Assembly (NCBI GenBank): GCA_035999765.1
Contig: CP108521.1
Span: forward strand, 5,332,001-5,396,000
Origin: Streptomyces sp. NBC_01231
GTDB taxonomy: Bacteria > Actinomycetota > Actinomycetes > Streptomycetales > Streptomycetaceae
Reading direction: 5' to 3'
Length of the DNA: 64,000 nt
Part shown: in pieces, positions 34,333 to 42,522 of the stretch
Numbering within the stretch: the first letter of the stretch is position 1
How the letters are laid out: every line of letters starts with the position of its first letter
Made by a program: the position numbers and the translations under genes
Notes under the pieces: generated by a model
Databases searched by the model: none
What the model was told of the DNA's origin: nothing
The model's input: only the letters and a program-made list of their open reading frames with translations

Positions 34333-36018
34333 GTGACCGCCCCCCGCGCCGACCGTTCCGCCCGCCCCGGCCCGCCTGTCGACCTGTCCTCCCGCGACCC
34401 CGACTGGTGGCGGCAGGCCGTCGTCTACCAGGTCTATCCCCGCAGCTTCGCCGACGCCGACGGCGACGGCCTCGGGGACCTGAAGGGCGTCACCCGGCGG
34501 CTGAACCACCTCGCGGCCCTCGGTGTCGACGCCCTCTGGCTCAGCCCCTTCTACCCCTCCGAACTCGCCGACGGCGGCTACGACGTCGCCGATTACCGTG
34601 ACGTCGACCCGCGCCTGGGCAGCCTCGACGACTTCGACGAACTGGCCGCCGAGGCCCACCGTCTCGGCCTCAAGGTGATCGTCGACCTCGTCCCCAACCA
34701 CACCTCCCACCAGCACGTCTGGTTCCAGGAGGCCCTTGCCGCCGGCCCCGGCTCCGCCGCCCGCGACCGCTACGTCTTCCGTGACGGCCGCGGCACCCAC
34801 GGCGAGCACCCGCCCACCGACTGGCAGTCCGTCTTCGGCGGCAGCGCCTGGCAGCGGGTGCCGGACGGACAGTGGTACCTGCACCTGTTCGCGCCCCAGC
34901 AGCCCGACCTGAACTGGGCGAACGAGGAGATCCGCGCCGACTTCCGCACCACCCTGCGCTTCTGGGCCGACCGCGGCGTCGACGGCTTCCGCGTCGATGT
35001 CGCCCACGCCCTCGCCAAAGATCTCGACGAGCCGCTGCGCGACCTCGGCGCCCACGCGCTCGGCGGCGAGGATGCCCTGGCCGAGTTCCCGCCCGGCGCC
35101 CACCCCTACTACGACCGCGACGACGTCCACGACATCTACCGCGACTGGCGCAGGGTCTTCGACTCCTACTCCCCGCCCCGGATGGCCATCGCCGAGGCCT
35201 GGGTCCTGGGCGACCGACGCGCGCTGTACGCCCACCCGGACGGACTCGGCCAGGCCTTCAACTTCGAGTACCTCCAGACCGGCTGGGACGCGGAGGAGCT
35301 GCGCCAGGTCATCGCCCACTCGCTGGCCACGGCGCGGGAGGTCGGCGCCTCCGCCACCTGGGTGCTCTCCAACCACGACGTCGTCCGGCACACCTCCCGC
35401 CTGATGCTCCCGCCCGGCACCGACGACAACGCCTGGCTGCTGACCGGCGGCCACGCCCCGGCGGTGGACGAGGCGGCGGGCCTACGACGAGCCCGGGCGG
35501 CCACGCTGCTGATGCTGGCGCTGCCCGGGTCGTCGTACGTCTACCAGGGCGAGGAACTCGGCCTGCCCGAGGTCGCCGACCTGCCCGTCGAGGTGCTCCA
35601 GGACCCGATCTGGGAACAGACGGGACGCGTCCGCAAGGGGCGCGACGGATGCCGGGTGCCGCTGCCGTGGGCGACGACGGGACCGTCGTACGGCTTCGGG
35701 GCGGGTGGTGCCTGGCTGCCGCAGCCGGAGAGCTTCGCGCGCTACGCCGTCGAGGCGCAGGACGGGACCGACGGCTCGACCCTGGAGTTCTACCGCACGG
35801 CCCTGAGGGCGCGCCGCAAACTCCAGGAGGGCGAGTCGCTGACCTGGGCGGACGACAGCCCGCCCGGGGTGCTGGACTTCGCCCGCCACGGCGGCTGGCG
35901 CTGTGTCACCAACCTGTCCGGGACGCCCGTTCCGCTGCCGCCCGGAGAGGTTCTGCTGAGCAGTGCTCCCCTGGCGGACGGGCGGCTCGGCCCGGACACC
36001 ACGGTGTGGGTCGCGTAG
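34333..36018 (+). CDS. GH13 alpha-glucosidase
   Basis: 561 residues from GTG 34333, with GAGGGAG upstream; the ATG at 34273 is in frame but lacks a ribosome site. Glycoside hydrolase family 13 with an (alpha/beta)8 barrel: 'VYQVYPRSFADADGDG' at the start, nucleophile D222 in GFRVDVAH, acid/base E288 in AIAEAWV, and transition-state D349 in SNHDVVRH. These proteins cleave alpha-1,4- or alpha-1,6-linked maltose/isomaltose-type oligosaccharides. No signal peptide is present, so it is cytoplasmic and probably acts after sugar uptake. No transporter or LacI regulator gene is adjacent in the window. It is convergent with the DUF4142 gene. Confidence 0.93.
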   Translation: MTAPRADRSARPGPPVDLSSRDPDWWRQAVVYQVYPRSFADADGDGLGDLKGVTRRLNHLAALGVDALWLSPFYPSELADGGYDVADYRDVDPRLGSLDDFDELAAEAHRLGLKVIVDLVPNHTSHQHVWFQEALAAGPGSAARDRYVFRDGRGTHGEHPPTDWQSVFGGSAWQRVPDGQWYLHLFAPQQPDLNWANEEIRADFRTTLRFWADRGVDGFRVDVAHALAKDLDEPLRDLGAHALGGEDALAEFPPGAHPYYDRDDVHDIYRDWRRVFDSYSPPRMAIAEAWVLGDRRALYAHPDGLGQAFNFEYLQTGWDAEELRQVIAHSLATAREVGASATWVLSNHDVVRHTSRLMLPPGTDDNAWLLTGGHAPAVDEAAGLRRARAATLLMLALPGSSYVYQGEELGLPEVADLPVEVLQDPIWEQTGRVRKGRDGCRVPLPWATTGPSYGFGAGGAWLPQPESFARYAVEAQDGTDGSTLEFYRTALRARRKLQEGESLTWADDSPPGVLDFARHGGWRCVTNLSGTPVPLPPGEVLLSSAPLADGRLGPDTTVWVA

Positions 36019-36036
36019 GACCACTCAGCCGGCCGA

Positions 36037-36765
36037 CTACTGCCTGATGGTCGGCGGGGTCGTCGTGGCGGTCGGCGGCGGGGTGAGGACGATCATCGGT
36101 TCGCCGGGCTGCGCCGCGGGCGGGGTGAGCTGGTCCGAGGGCAGCTTCGGTGGGGTGGTCTGGGTGAAGAGGGCCTGGTCGAAGTTGACCATGCCGGTGT
36201 TCTCCATGACCGTGATGTGGTCCAGGACGGTGGCGTTGGCCTGGTCTGCCAGCTGCCGCACCAGGCTGTTCTTCGTGGTGGAACGGATCTTCGCGATCGT
36301 GTTGAAGATCGAACCGTGCGTCACCCGAAGGATGTTGGCGAAGTCGGAGTCGAACTGCGTGCCCTTGGGGTCCGCGGACAGCTGGTTGACGAACCCCACC
36401 TGTTGCGGACTGGCCACGTTGGGCAGGGTGATGTTGAGCATGGGGGCGATCTTGCGGCAGGTCGTGTCCAGCGCGGCGTGACCGTCGATCAGGTGGTTGG
36501 AGGCCGTCACGACCTCCTTCGCCGTCCCCTTGCCCACCCCGATCTGCCCCACGGGGTATTCCCACAGCCCGGCCGCCCGGACCTTGACCACGAAGTCCCG
36601 GTCTCCCTCCGTCAACGGCCCCCACTGGGTCTGGGAGATGACCCGGTCCTGGGAGCTGGAGACGGTGTCGAGACCGAGCATCGAGGGATAGGCGAGCGCC
36701 GCCAGGGTCAACGTGAGAGCACCACCCACGAAGAGAGTTCCCATTGCGTTCCGCGAAATGCCCAC
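36037..36765 (-). CDS. DUF4142-family secreted protein
   Basis: 242 residues. A signal or anchor helix (about 8-29) is followed by a DUF4142 four-helix domain: 'LTEGDRDFVVKVRAAGLWE', 'ASNHLIDGHAALDTTC', 'FDSDFANILRVTHGSIFNTI', then 'LADQANATVLDHITVMEN'. A Pro/Thr-rich tail of about 40 residues ends it. DUF4142 proteins are ferritin-like extracytoplasmic helical bundles of unknown role. The longer N-terminus with 'SMLGLDTVSSSQDRVIS' is usual in Streptomyces members. Convergent with the GH13 gene, 18 bases apart. Confidence 0.88.
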   Translation of the reverse strand: MGISRNAMGTLFVGGALTLTLAALAYPSMLGLDTVSSSQDRVISQTQWGPLTEGDRDFVVKVRAAGLWEYPVGQIGVGKGTAKEVVTASNHLIDGHAALDTTCRKIAPMLNITLPNVASPQQVGFVNQLSADPKGTQFDSDFANILRVTHGSIFNTIAKIRSTTKNSLVRQLADQANATVLDHITVMENTGMVNFDQALFTQTTPPKLPSDQLTPPAAQPGEPMIVLTPPPTATTTPPTIRQ

Positions 36766-36971
36766 GGTGCCTCCTGCCCGGCCGGGTGCCCACCGGTCGG
36801 CGGGCCTGACGGACAGGAGTACGGATGCGGGGGCCCCCGAAGTTCATTGGATTGGTAAAAAATTTGCTCGAGGTAGCAGTGGGGCGCAGGGGGAAGTCGC
36901 GGTCGACGCGGGGGACTTCCCGCTTCCCGCGCCCGCGTACGGCCGCCGCGACCAGGTGCTTCTGATGGCCG

Positions 36972-37001
36972 TTGACAAAGCGGAACGGCGTTCCGTATTC
37001 T
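36972..37001 (+). promoter_or_regulatory. Near-consensus promoter of the 37121 gene
   Basis: TTGACA (36972-36977) and TATTCT (36996-37001), 18-base spacer. The spacer is occupied by a perfect operator palindrome. About 120 bases lie between the -10 and the ATG. Confidence 0.75.
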
Positions 37002-37021
37002 AAGTGGAACGACGCTCCGTT
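36978..37021. promoter_or_regulatory. Tandem TetR-type operators
   Basis: CGGAACGGCGTTCCG (36981-36995) is a perfect 6-3-6 palindrome between -35 and -10. A second, slightly imperfect copy, TGGAACGACGCTCCG (37005-37019), follows 24 bases later at the transcription start. Two stacked copies suggest tight repression by a TetR-family protein whose gene is not adjacent. Confidence 0.8.
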
Positions 37022-37120
37022 TTCAGCCTGCCTGAAGCCGGACGCTCCTGACCGCCTCGCCCGCGGCCGGCCCGACGATCCGGTCGCACGTGGCAGAGGC
37101 CATTCAACGGAAGTCGCATC

Positions 37121-38080
37121 ATGAGTGAATCGACGTACGCGGCCGACACGTTCGGCTCGCCCACTCCCGTCCTCTCGGTCTCTCCGGTGATGCTGGCGGC
37201 TCCCGGCCGAGCCGTGGACCTGGAGGTGCGGGTCTCCGCGCCCGTGACGGGGAGCGACCTGCCGGTCCTCCTCCTCTCGCACGGTCAGGGCTACTCCAGC
37301 CACCTCTCCTCGCTGAACGGCTACGCCCCTCTCGTCAACTACTGGGCGGCGCACGGCTTCGTCGTGATCCAGCCCACCCATCTGAGTTCGAGGACGCTGA
37401 GCCTGGATCCCGGCACCCCCGGGGCACCGATGTACTGGCGGTCCCGGGCCGAGGACATGACGCGCGTCCTCGACCAGCTCGACGCGATCGAGGCCGCCGT
37501 CCCGCAGCTCCTCGGGCGCCTGGACCGAAGCAGGGTCGCCGTAGCCGGGCACTCGATGGGCGGCCACACCGCGAGCCTGCTGCTGGGCGCACGGCTCACC
37601 GATCCGGATGACGGAACGGAGGTGAACCTGGTCGAGCCCCGGATCAAGGCGGGTGTCCTGCTTGCCGCGCCCGGCAGGGGCGGCGACGCCCTCACCGAGT
37701 CCGTGGCGGAGGCTCTCTCCTTCTTCCTGACCACGGACTTCTCCGAGATGACGACGCCCACGCTGGTGGTCGCCGGTGACAAGGACGTCTCCGGCCATCT
37801 GACGGTGCGGGGCCCGGACTGGCACGCCGACCCGTACCACCTGGCCCCGGGCCCCAGGTCCCTGCTCACCCTGTTCGACGCGGAACACGGGCTCGGCGGG
37901 ATCTCCGGATACGACGTCGCCGAGACCACGGACGAGAACCTCGAGCGGGTGTCCGCGGTCCAGCGCCTCACCTGGGCCTACCTCCGCAGCGAGCTCTACC
38001 CCGGGGACTCCGCCTGGCAGGCGGCGTGTGACGCGCTGACGGCCGGCCCCGACCCGCTCGGGCGGGTCGAATCCAAGTAG
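37121..38080 (+). CDS. Alpha/beta hydrolase, chlorophyllase/lipase-like
   Basis: 319 residues, cytoplasmic. The alpha/beta hydrolase core has 'LLLSHGQGYSS' (oxyanion region), nucleophile elbow GHSMGG (about residue 146), and Asp in 'LVVAGDKDVSGH'. The catalytic His is probably in 'DAEHGLGGISGYD'. The family resembles chlorophyllase-type esterases, used here in a broad sense. The start ATG 37121 follows GGAAG. The promoter carries two TetR-type operators, so the gene is probably repressed and induced by a small molecule, which fits detoxification or degradation of an ester. Substrate unknown. Confidence 0.85.
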   Translation: MSESTYAADTFGSPTPVLSVSPVMLAAPGRAVDLEVRVSAPVTGSDLPVLLLSHGQGYSSHLSSLNGYAPLVNYWAAHGFVVIQPTHLSSRTLSLDPGTPGAPMYWRSRAEDMTRVLDQLDAIEAAVPQLLGRLDRSRVAVAGHSMGGHTASLLLGARLTDPDDGTEVNLVEPRIKAGVLLAAPGRGGDALTESVAEALSFFLTTDFSEMTTPTLVVAGDKDVSGHLTVRGPDWHADPYHLAPGPRSLLTLFDAEHGLGGISGYDVAETTDENLERVSAVQRLTWAYLRSELYPGDSAWQAACDALTAGPDPLGRVESK

Positions 38081-38213
38081 GCCCACGATGCCCCCGCCCG
38101 GCCCCCGACCTCACCCCGGCCCCCGCCTCTCCCCCCCCCGGTTGACCGAACATTGACCACTTCGCGGGAGACTCCGGAGGGAAACGCGGGAGAGTCCTGA
38201 CGGGCCTCGGACC

Positions 38214-38219
38214 TAGATT
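38214..38219 (+). promoter_or_regulatory. Candidate leaderless -10 element
   Basis: TAGATT six bases before the ATG at 38226, no ribosome site between, matching leaderless spacing. The same spacing is seen at the thrS leader. Confidence 0.4.
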
Positions 38220-38225
38220 CGCTGC

Positions 38226-38924
38226 ATGTCCATGCCACAGCGGTCCTCGCGGCCCGGGAGGGCTGCCGCGTCTCTCCCCGTCCTTCCCTACCGCAAGCCC
38301 ACCAAGGGCCGCGACTACTGGGTGATCGACGACGTGCTGCCCGACGTCGACGCCGTGCGGGAAGGCTGTCTCGGCAAGGACGACTGGGTCGAGGGATATC
38401 CGCACAAGCCGGAGGCGTGGCCGGGGCTGCGGGCGATGCCCGGGCTTGATCCGGCACAACTCGCGCGGGTGGAGCGGGCGGTGAAGAAGGCGACCGGGGC
38501 CAGGGAACTGTGGGTGCAGAAGGCGCCGGGCGGGGGCACCCTCAACCACAACTGCGTGCAGGTGGTGGGGGAGGGGGAGAGTACGCCCCGGCCGCACACG
38601 GACTCGCGGTCGCTGTGCCGGTACGCGGCCGTGCTGTATCTCAACTCCGGTGTGCCCAAGGACTGCGGGACCAGTTTCTACCGGCAGTCCCTGCCCGGCG
38701 GGCGGCTCGGCGGCAATGTCGTGCAGGCCCCGCACAACAACCTCGTCGACGCGCTCGGTACGCGGTTCGTCGCGCCCGACGCCTTTGAGGAGGACGTACG
38801 CGTGCCTCACCGGTACAACCGCCTGCTCCTCTACAACGCCAACCTCGTGCACAGCGCGACCGGTTACCACGGCCGCACGTTGGCGGAGAAGCGGATGACC
38901 GCCGTCTTCTTCTGGATGGCCTGA
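38226..38924 (+). CDS. 2OG-Fe(II) oxygenase-like protein (DUF6445-type)
   Basis: 232 residues. A double-stranded beta-helix protein with an iron-site pattern: HTD in 'RPHTDSRSLC' (about 119-121) and a distal His in 'NLVHSATGYHG' (about residue 210), with Arg in 'AEKRMTAVFFW' as possible 2-oxoglutarate contact. Such proteins resemble 2-oxoglutarate/Fe(II) dioxygenases that hydroxylate amino acids or secondary metabolites. The ATG at 38226 has no Shine-Dalgarno but has a -10 box at leaderless spacing. An array of five 15-bp repeats begins at its stop codon. It is a single gene with no biosynthetic neighbours. Confidence 0.75.
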   Translation: MSMPQRSSRPGRAAASLPVLPYRKPTKGRDYWVIDDVLPDVDAVREGCLGKDDWVEGYPHKPEAWPGLRAMPGLDPAQLARVERAVKKATGARELWVQKAPGGGTLNHNCVQVVGEGESTPRPHTDSRSLCRYAAVLYLNSGVPKDCGTSFYRQSLPGGRLGGNVVQAPHNNLVDALGTRFVAPDAFEEDVRVPHRYNRLLLYNANLVHSATGYHGRTLAEKRMTAVFFWMA

Positions 38925-38998
38925 TTCCGCAGCGCCTGGTTCTGCAACGCCTGGTTCTGCAACTCCTAGTTCTGCATTGCCTGATTCTGGATGTCCTG
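38919..38998 (+). repeat. 15-bp tandem repeats across a stop codon
   Basis: Five units of the type GCCTGGTTCTGCAAC (38919-38993) plus a partial copy. The first unit contains the TGA of the oxygenase-like gene (38922-38924). The array fills the space to the convergent peptidase stop. Confidence 0.85.
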
Positions 38999-39008
38999 AG
39001 CGGCGGCG

Positions 39009-40343
39009 TCAGTTCACGATCGCCATCTCGTGCGGTGTCGCGTTCAGGCGGCGCCCGCCCGTCCGCGTGCACGTCACGATGTCCTCGATGCGGACGCCGA
39101 AGCGGCCCGGAAGATACACGCCCGGTTCGATGGAGAAGCACATGCCGGGGACGAGGGGCTGGTCCTCGCCCTCGACCAGGTACGGCGGTTCGTGGGTCGT
39201 GACGCCGATGCCGTGGCCGGTGCGGTGGACGAAGTGCTCGCCGTATCCGGCGTCCTCGATCACGGCACGGGCCGTCCGGTCGACCTCCTGGCAGGGCACA
39301 TACGGCCGTACGGCCTCGAAGGCGGCCTGCTGGGCGGCGCGGACGACCTCATGGACCGCGCGCTCCTCGTCCGTCGGCTCGCCCACATGCACCGTACGAG
39401 TGGTGTCGGAGCCGTAGCCGTCCTTGAGGCCGCCGAAGTCCAGGACCACCATGTCGCCGTCGGCGATCACCCGCCCGCCTGCCCCGTGATGCGGGTTCGC
39501 ACCGTTGGGCCCGGCGCCCACCACCGTGAAGTCGACCTGGCTGTGGCCGTGTTCGCGCAGCAGGCGGGCCAGGTCGGCGGCCACGTCGGTCTCGCGGCGC
39601 CCGGCGAACCGTACGGAGAGGATCTCCTCGTACGTCGCGTCCGCCGCGGCGCCCGCCGCCGCGAGCCGGGCCACCTCGTGCTCGTCCTTGACGGCTCGCA
39701 GCATCGGCAGCGCGACGGTCAGAGGGCGGTACGTGGTCAGCGGCAGCGCCTCCTGGAGACCCAGCAGGTGCAGCGACCAGGTCGCGTCGGAGACGCCGTA
39801 ACGGCCGTGCGGACGCAGCAGCCCGGCCGCCGCCGCGTACGGGTCCTGGCCGTCCCGCCACGCGGAGATCCGCAGGGCACCCGCCCCGGGCGACGCCTCC
39901 GCGTCCGGGCGCTCCGACGCCGGGACCAGCAGCCGGGGGTCGGAGTCGGGGGTGAGGACGAGGAGGGTGAGGCGTTCGGTGCTCGAGATCGGGCGGTGGC
40001 CGCAGAGCCAGACCATGTCGGGGCCGGGGGACACGAGGAGTCCGGACAGGCCTACGAGCGCGGCGTGCCGGGCGGCTCGTTCCATGCGGGCCGCGTAGTC
40101 CTGCTCGGTGAAGGCCACCGGGGGCGCGGCCTTCGGTGTCCTGTGCTCGGGTGTCGCGCCTTCCGGTGTCGCGGCCTTCGGTGTCCTGTGCTCGGGTGTC
40201 GCGCCTTCCGGTGTCGCGGCCTTCTGTGTCCTGCGCTCGGGCGTCCCGCCTTCCGGTGCCGCGGCCTCAGATGCCGCGCCCTTCGGCGGCCTGCCCTTCG
40301 GTGTCCCGCCCGTCGGTGTCCCGCCCTCCGGTGTCTCAGTCAT
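39009..40343 (-). CDS. Aminopeptidase P-family metallopeptidase (M24)
   Basis: 444 residues. The first about 75 are a repeat region of 15-residue units ('ATPEGATPEHRTPKA') with no relatives in standard M24 enzymes. Then come a creatinase-type N-domain and the pita-bread fold with dinuclear metal ligands: Asp in 'VVLDFGGLKDG', Asp in 'GYGSDTTRTVHVG', His in 'HRTGHGIGV', Glu in 'CFSIEPGVY' and Glu in 'GVRIEDIV'. These enzymes remove N-terminal residues before proline. The true start may lie at 40118 or nearby (VAFTEQDYAARM) if the repeats are untranslated, but codon use favours translation. Cytoplasmic. Confidence 0.9.
   Translation of the reverse strand: MTETPEGGTPTGGTPKGRPPKGAASEAAAPEGGTPERRTQKAATPEGATPEHRTPKAATPEGATPEHRTPKAAPPVAFTEQDYAARMERAARHAALVGLSGLLVSPGPDMVWLCGHRPISSTERLTLLVLTPDSDPRLLVPASERPDAEASPGAGALRISAWRDGQDPYAAAAGLLRPHGRYGVSDATWSLHLLGLQEALPLTTYRPLTVALPMLRAVKDEHEVARLAAAGAAADATYEEILSVRFAGRRETDVAADLARLLREHGHSQVDFTVVGAGPNGANPHHGAGGRVIADGDMVVLDFGGLKDGYGSDTTRTVHVGEPTDEERAVHEVVRAAQQAAFEAVRPYVPCQEVDRTARAVIEDAGYGEHFVHRTGHGIGVTTHEPPYLVEGEDQPLVPGMCFSIEPGVYLPGRFGVRIEDIVTCTRTGGRRLNATPHEMAIVN
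40118..40277 (-). repeat. 45-bp coding repeats at the aminopeptidase P N-terminus
   Basis: Three near-identical 45-base units (best copies at about 40130-40174 and 40175-40219) encode 15-residue blocks rich in Thr, Pro, Lys and Glu. Drift increases toward the start codon. Confidence 0.75.
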
Positions 40344-40442
40344 CGTCCTGCCTCGCCGTCCTGCCGCAGGGGTCCGCGTCGTCGTCGCCGGGGCGTCGCG
40401 GTCGCGGTGTTCGGTCGGTCGTCCCTTTGGGTTGGCCGCCGG

Positions 40443-40988
40443 TCAGTACCGCACCGCCCGCGCCGCCTTAGCCCTCACTTCGCCGGTCAACTGACGGTTG
40501 CTGCGGGCCGTCGCCTTGCCGGAGTCGCCGGCCGGGACGTCGGAGACGGTCACCACGACCGTGTCGAGCAGACTGCCGGCCTCATCGGTGAAGTCGACCT
40601 GGACCGCGAAGGACTTCGTGGAATCGGTGGAGTTCTTGGCGGTGACCTCCACCTTCGTACGGTCGCCGTCGGCCGCCGGCTCGCCCAGTGCGACGGAGTC
40701 CTTCGCGTCCACGCCGCCCTTGATGTCGTCGAGCCTGCGGCCCGCCTCCGCCGTCGCCGACTCCAACGCCTCGGTGGCCCGGGAGGCGAGCGAGGACGCG
40801 GCGGCGGTCGCCTCCCTGCCGGCCGACCGGGCAGCCGACTCGGCCTTGCTGACCGTGCTCGACGGGCTGTCGTCGCCGGAGCAGCCGGTCAGGCCGGTCA
40901 CAGCGGCCAGGGCCAGACCGGTCAGGGCGGCGGCCGTGACCGTCGTTGCCGCCGCGTGCGTCGCCCTGCGTGCGCGGGTACCGGCCAT
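40443..40988 (-). CDS. FxLYD-type lipoprotein
   Basis: 181 residues from the start at 40988, with GGAGG upstream. Signal peptide ends 'LTGCSGDD', lipobox Cys about 36. A helical Ala/Ser-rich segment (about 45-85) precedes a beta-sandwich domain containing 'VEVTAKNSTDSTKSFAVQVD' and 'VVTVSDVPAGDSGKATA', typical of FxLYD/DUF-type immunoglobulin-like domains that stud actinobacterial lipoproteins. Role unknown. It lies 99 bases downstream of nothing on its strand except the peptidase, which has its own region. Confidence 0.82.
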   Translation of the reverse strand: MAGTRARRATHAAATTVTAAALTGLALAAVTGLTGCSGDDSPSSTVSKAESAARSAGREATAAASSLASRATEALESATAEAGRRLDDIKGGVDAKDSVALGEPAADGDRTKVEVTAKNSTDSTKSFAVQVDFTDEAGSLLDTVVVTVSDVPAGDSGKATARSNRQLTGEVRAKAARAVRY

Positions 40989-41185
40989 GTCGCCTCCCGG
41001 GGTGCGAGGTGTCCCGTCCAGTGAAGGTCCGGGCGCGGAGGGGCGCATGCCGGACGTCACCCGTACGGCCCAGTCCCCATGGCGAGGGCCCCTGCCCCGC
41101 CCGATGGTCGAAGCGCAGGACACACCACTCGGCACCGGCGGACGGCGTACCGCGCCTGCCGCCCCGGAAGAAGCGGGGTCCGGCC

Positions 41186-41722
41186 ATGACCCATCAGCCG
41201 CACGCCACACAACCGCCCACCGGTGGCGGACAGCAGCCGACCGGCGGGGAGCAGTCGCCGCCGGTCCGGGACGACACCCAGCGGTCGGCGGGCGGGCCCT
41301 CCGCGCGGGGCGACTACGGCGGCGCTCCCACGTCGGCCGAGGCCGACCGGGCGGCCGGCGGGGTCGTCTTCGCCGGTGTCCTGATGCTGGTCAACGGCAT
41401 CCTGGCGATCTTCCAAGGCATCTCCGCGCTCGCCAAGGACGACGTCTGGGCCAACCTCGGCGACTACGTCTACAAGATCAACCTCACCGGCTGGGGCGTG
41501 ATCCTGATCGTCCTGGGCGGGCTCGCCGTGCTCACCGGCGGAGGGATCCTGAGCGGCGCCGCGTGGGCCCGGATGACCGGTATCTTCCTGGCGTCGCTGA
41601 GCATGATCGCCCAGTTCCTGTTCCTGCCGTACCAGCCGGTCTGGTCGATCGTCATGATCGCCGTGGACGTCTTCGTGATCTGGGCGCTCGCGGTGTACCG
41701 GCCGACACGCAAACAGACCTGA
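41186..41722 (+). CDS. DUF7144-type membrane protein
   Basis: 178 residues. A Gln/Pro/Gly-rich N-terminus (about 1-50) is followed by four TM helices: 'VVFAGVLMLVNGILAIFQGI', 'GWGVILIVLGGLAVLTGGGI', 'FLASLSMIAQFLFLPY' and 'VWSIVMIAVDVFVIWALAV'. A conserved small integral membrane protein of Streptomyces, function unknown. The ATG at 41186 precedes 'MTHQPHATQ'. It is divergent from the lipoprotein and ends in a strong hairpin. Confidence 0.82.
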   Translation: MTHQPHATQPPTGGGQQPTGGEQSPPVRDDTQRSAGGPSARGDYGGAPTSAEADRAAGGVVFAGVLMLVNGILAIFQGISALAKDDVWANLGDYVYKINLTGWGVILIVLGGLAVLTGGGILSGAAWARMTGIFLASLSMIAQFLFLPYQPVWSIVMIAVDVFVIWALAVYRPTRKQT

Positions 41723-41742
41723 CCGCCGAGACCGGTTCAGCT

Positions 41743-41786
41743 CCGCCGGGCGCCCGGGGGCACGGATGCCCCCGGGCGCCCGGCGG
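41743..41786. terminator. Bidirectional hairpin
   Basis: Perfect 20-bp arms (41743-41762 and 41767-41786) with loop CGGA, between the convergent DUF7144-type and DUF6479 genes. One of the strongest hairpins in the window. Confidence 0.85.
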
Positions 41787-41789
41787 TGC

Positions 41790-42161
41790 TCATGTGTGAC
41801 CGATGCCGCCGCTGCCGAAGGAGCCGCTGGAACCCGGCAGCCAGCGCTTTCGCACCTGGTCCTTTCCGCGTCGGGTTCCGGAGGCGTGGAGCTGGTACGG
41901 CATGAGCCGTTCCCGCTTGTCCGCGTGCACCGGCACTTCGTCCGGCTCCCGCATCTCCCGGATCTCATGGATCGGGCCGGTCAGGGGAAGGTGCGGCTGA
42001 TCCTCGGGGCGGGGCCGCGGCAGTTCCCGGTCCCGGACCCGCATGCCGAACACCACGGCGAACACCAGTGCGCCGGCGATGAACAGCCCACCTGCGAAGG
42101 CGGCGATCACGTTGAGTACCTCGCTCGACGTGGCCGCTAGTACGAACGTCGCTGTACTCAT
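41790..42161 (-). CDS. DUF6479-family membrane protein
   Basis: 123 residues from ATG 42161. One TM helix (about 18-42, 'VIAAFAGGLFIAGALVFAVV') and a cytoplasmic tail with conserved 'RPRPEDQPHLPLTGP' and 'ERLMPYQLHASGT', the DUF6479 pattern seen only in Streptomyces-type genomes. The ATG overlaps the stop of a TetR-fragment frame (42158-42160), so this gene once followed a TetR gene in an operon. Confidence 0.85.
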   Translation of the reverse strand: MSTATFVLAATSSEVLNVIAAFAGGLFIAGALVFAVVFGMRVRDRELPRPRPEDQPHLPLTGPIHEIREMREPDEVPVHADKRERLMPYQLHASGTRRGKDQVRKRWLPGSSGSFGSGGIGHT

Positions 42162-42409
42162 AGTTCGATTATGTCCGAAAACGCCAAGAGTGCGTGGTCT
42201 GGGCCGTTCGGGGCCCGGGTCTGCCGGGCCACGTTCAGGCAGTCCAGCGCGGCGGCGGCGAGTACCGAGTGCCCGAGGGCCGCGGCCCCCGGTGTGCCCG
42301 CCCGCTCGGCGAGAGCCTCGGTCAGGGCGGGGCGCCAGCTGTGCTGTTTCTCCAGGTGCCGGGCGCACAGGGCGGGGGTGTCCCGGACCAGCCGGGTCTT
42401 CGCCGCGGC
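42158..42409 (-). pseudogene. TetR regulator C-terminal remnant
   Basis: A minus-strand open frame with no start reads 'AKTRLVRDTPALCARHLEKQ' through '...LAAAALDCLNVARQTRAP' and ends at 42158-42160 overlapping the next ATG. It matches the C-terminal ligand-domain pattern of TetR-family regulators. The N-terminal helix-turn-helix is missing; the frame is cut near 42410, where unrelated coding sequence on the other strand begins. A deletion has therefore removed the rest. Confidence 0.65.
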
Positions 42410-42410
42410 C

Positions 42411-42522
42411 GGTTTCCACGGGGCCTATCTCGCGACCGAGGCGCCGGACAGTCCGCATCTGCCGGCCGACCGGATCACCGCGGAGTTGTACTTCGGGCAC
42501 GCCGACCAGGACGCCACCAACC
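42411..42522 (+). pseudogene. Dienelactone hydrolase family gene, left fragment
   Basis: The frame reads 'GFHGAYLATEAPDSPHLPAD' and '...ELYFGHADQDATN', the second half of a dienelactone hydrolase-type alpha/beta hydrolase with the triad Asp in 'GHADQD'. It has no start: the 5' part is lost at the junction with the TetR remnant (42410). On the right it is interrupted by the IS607-type element after AACC (42519-42522). The continuation is found at 44800. Confidence 0.8.
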
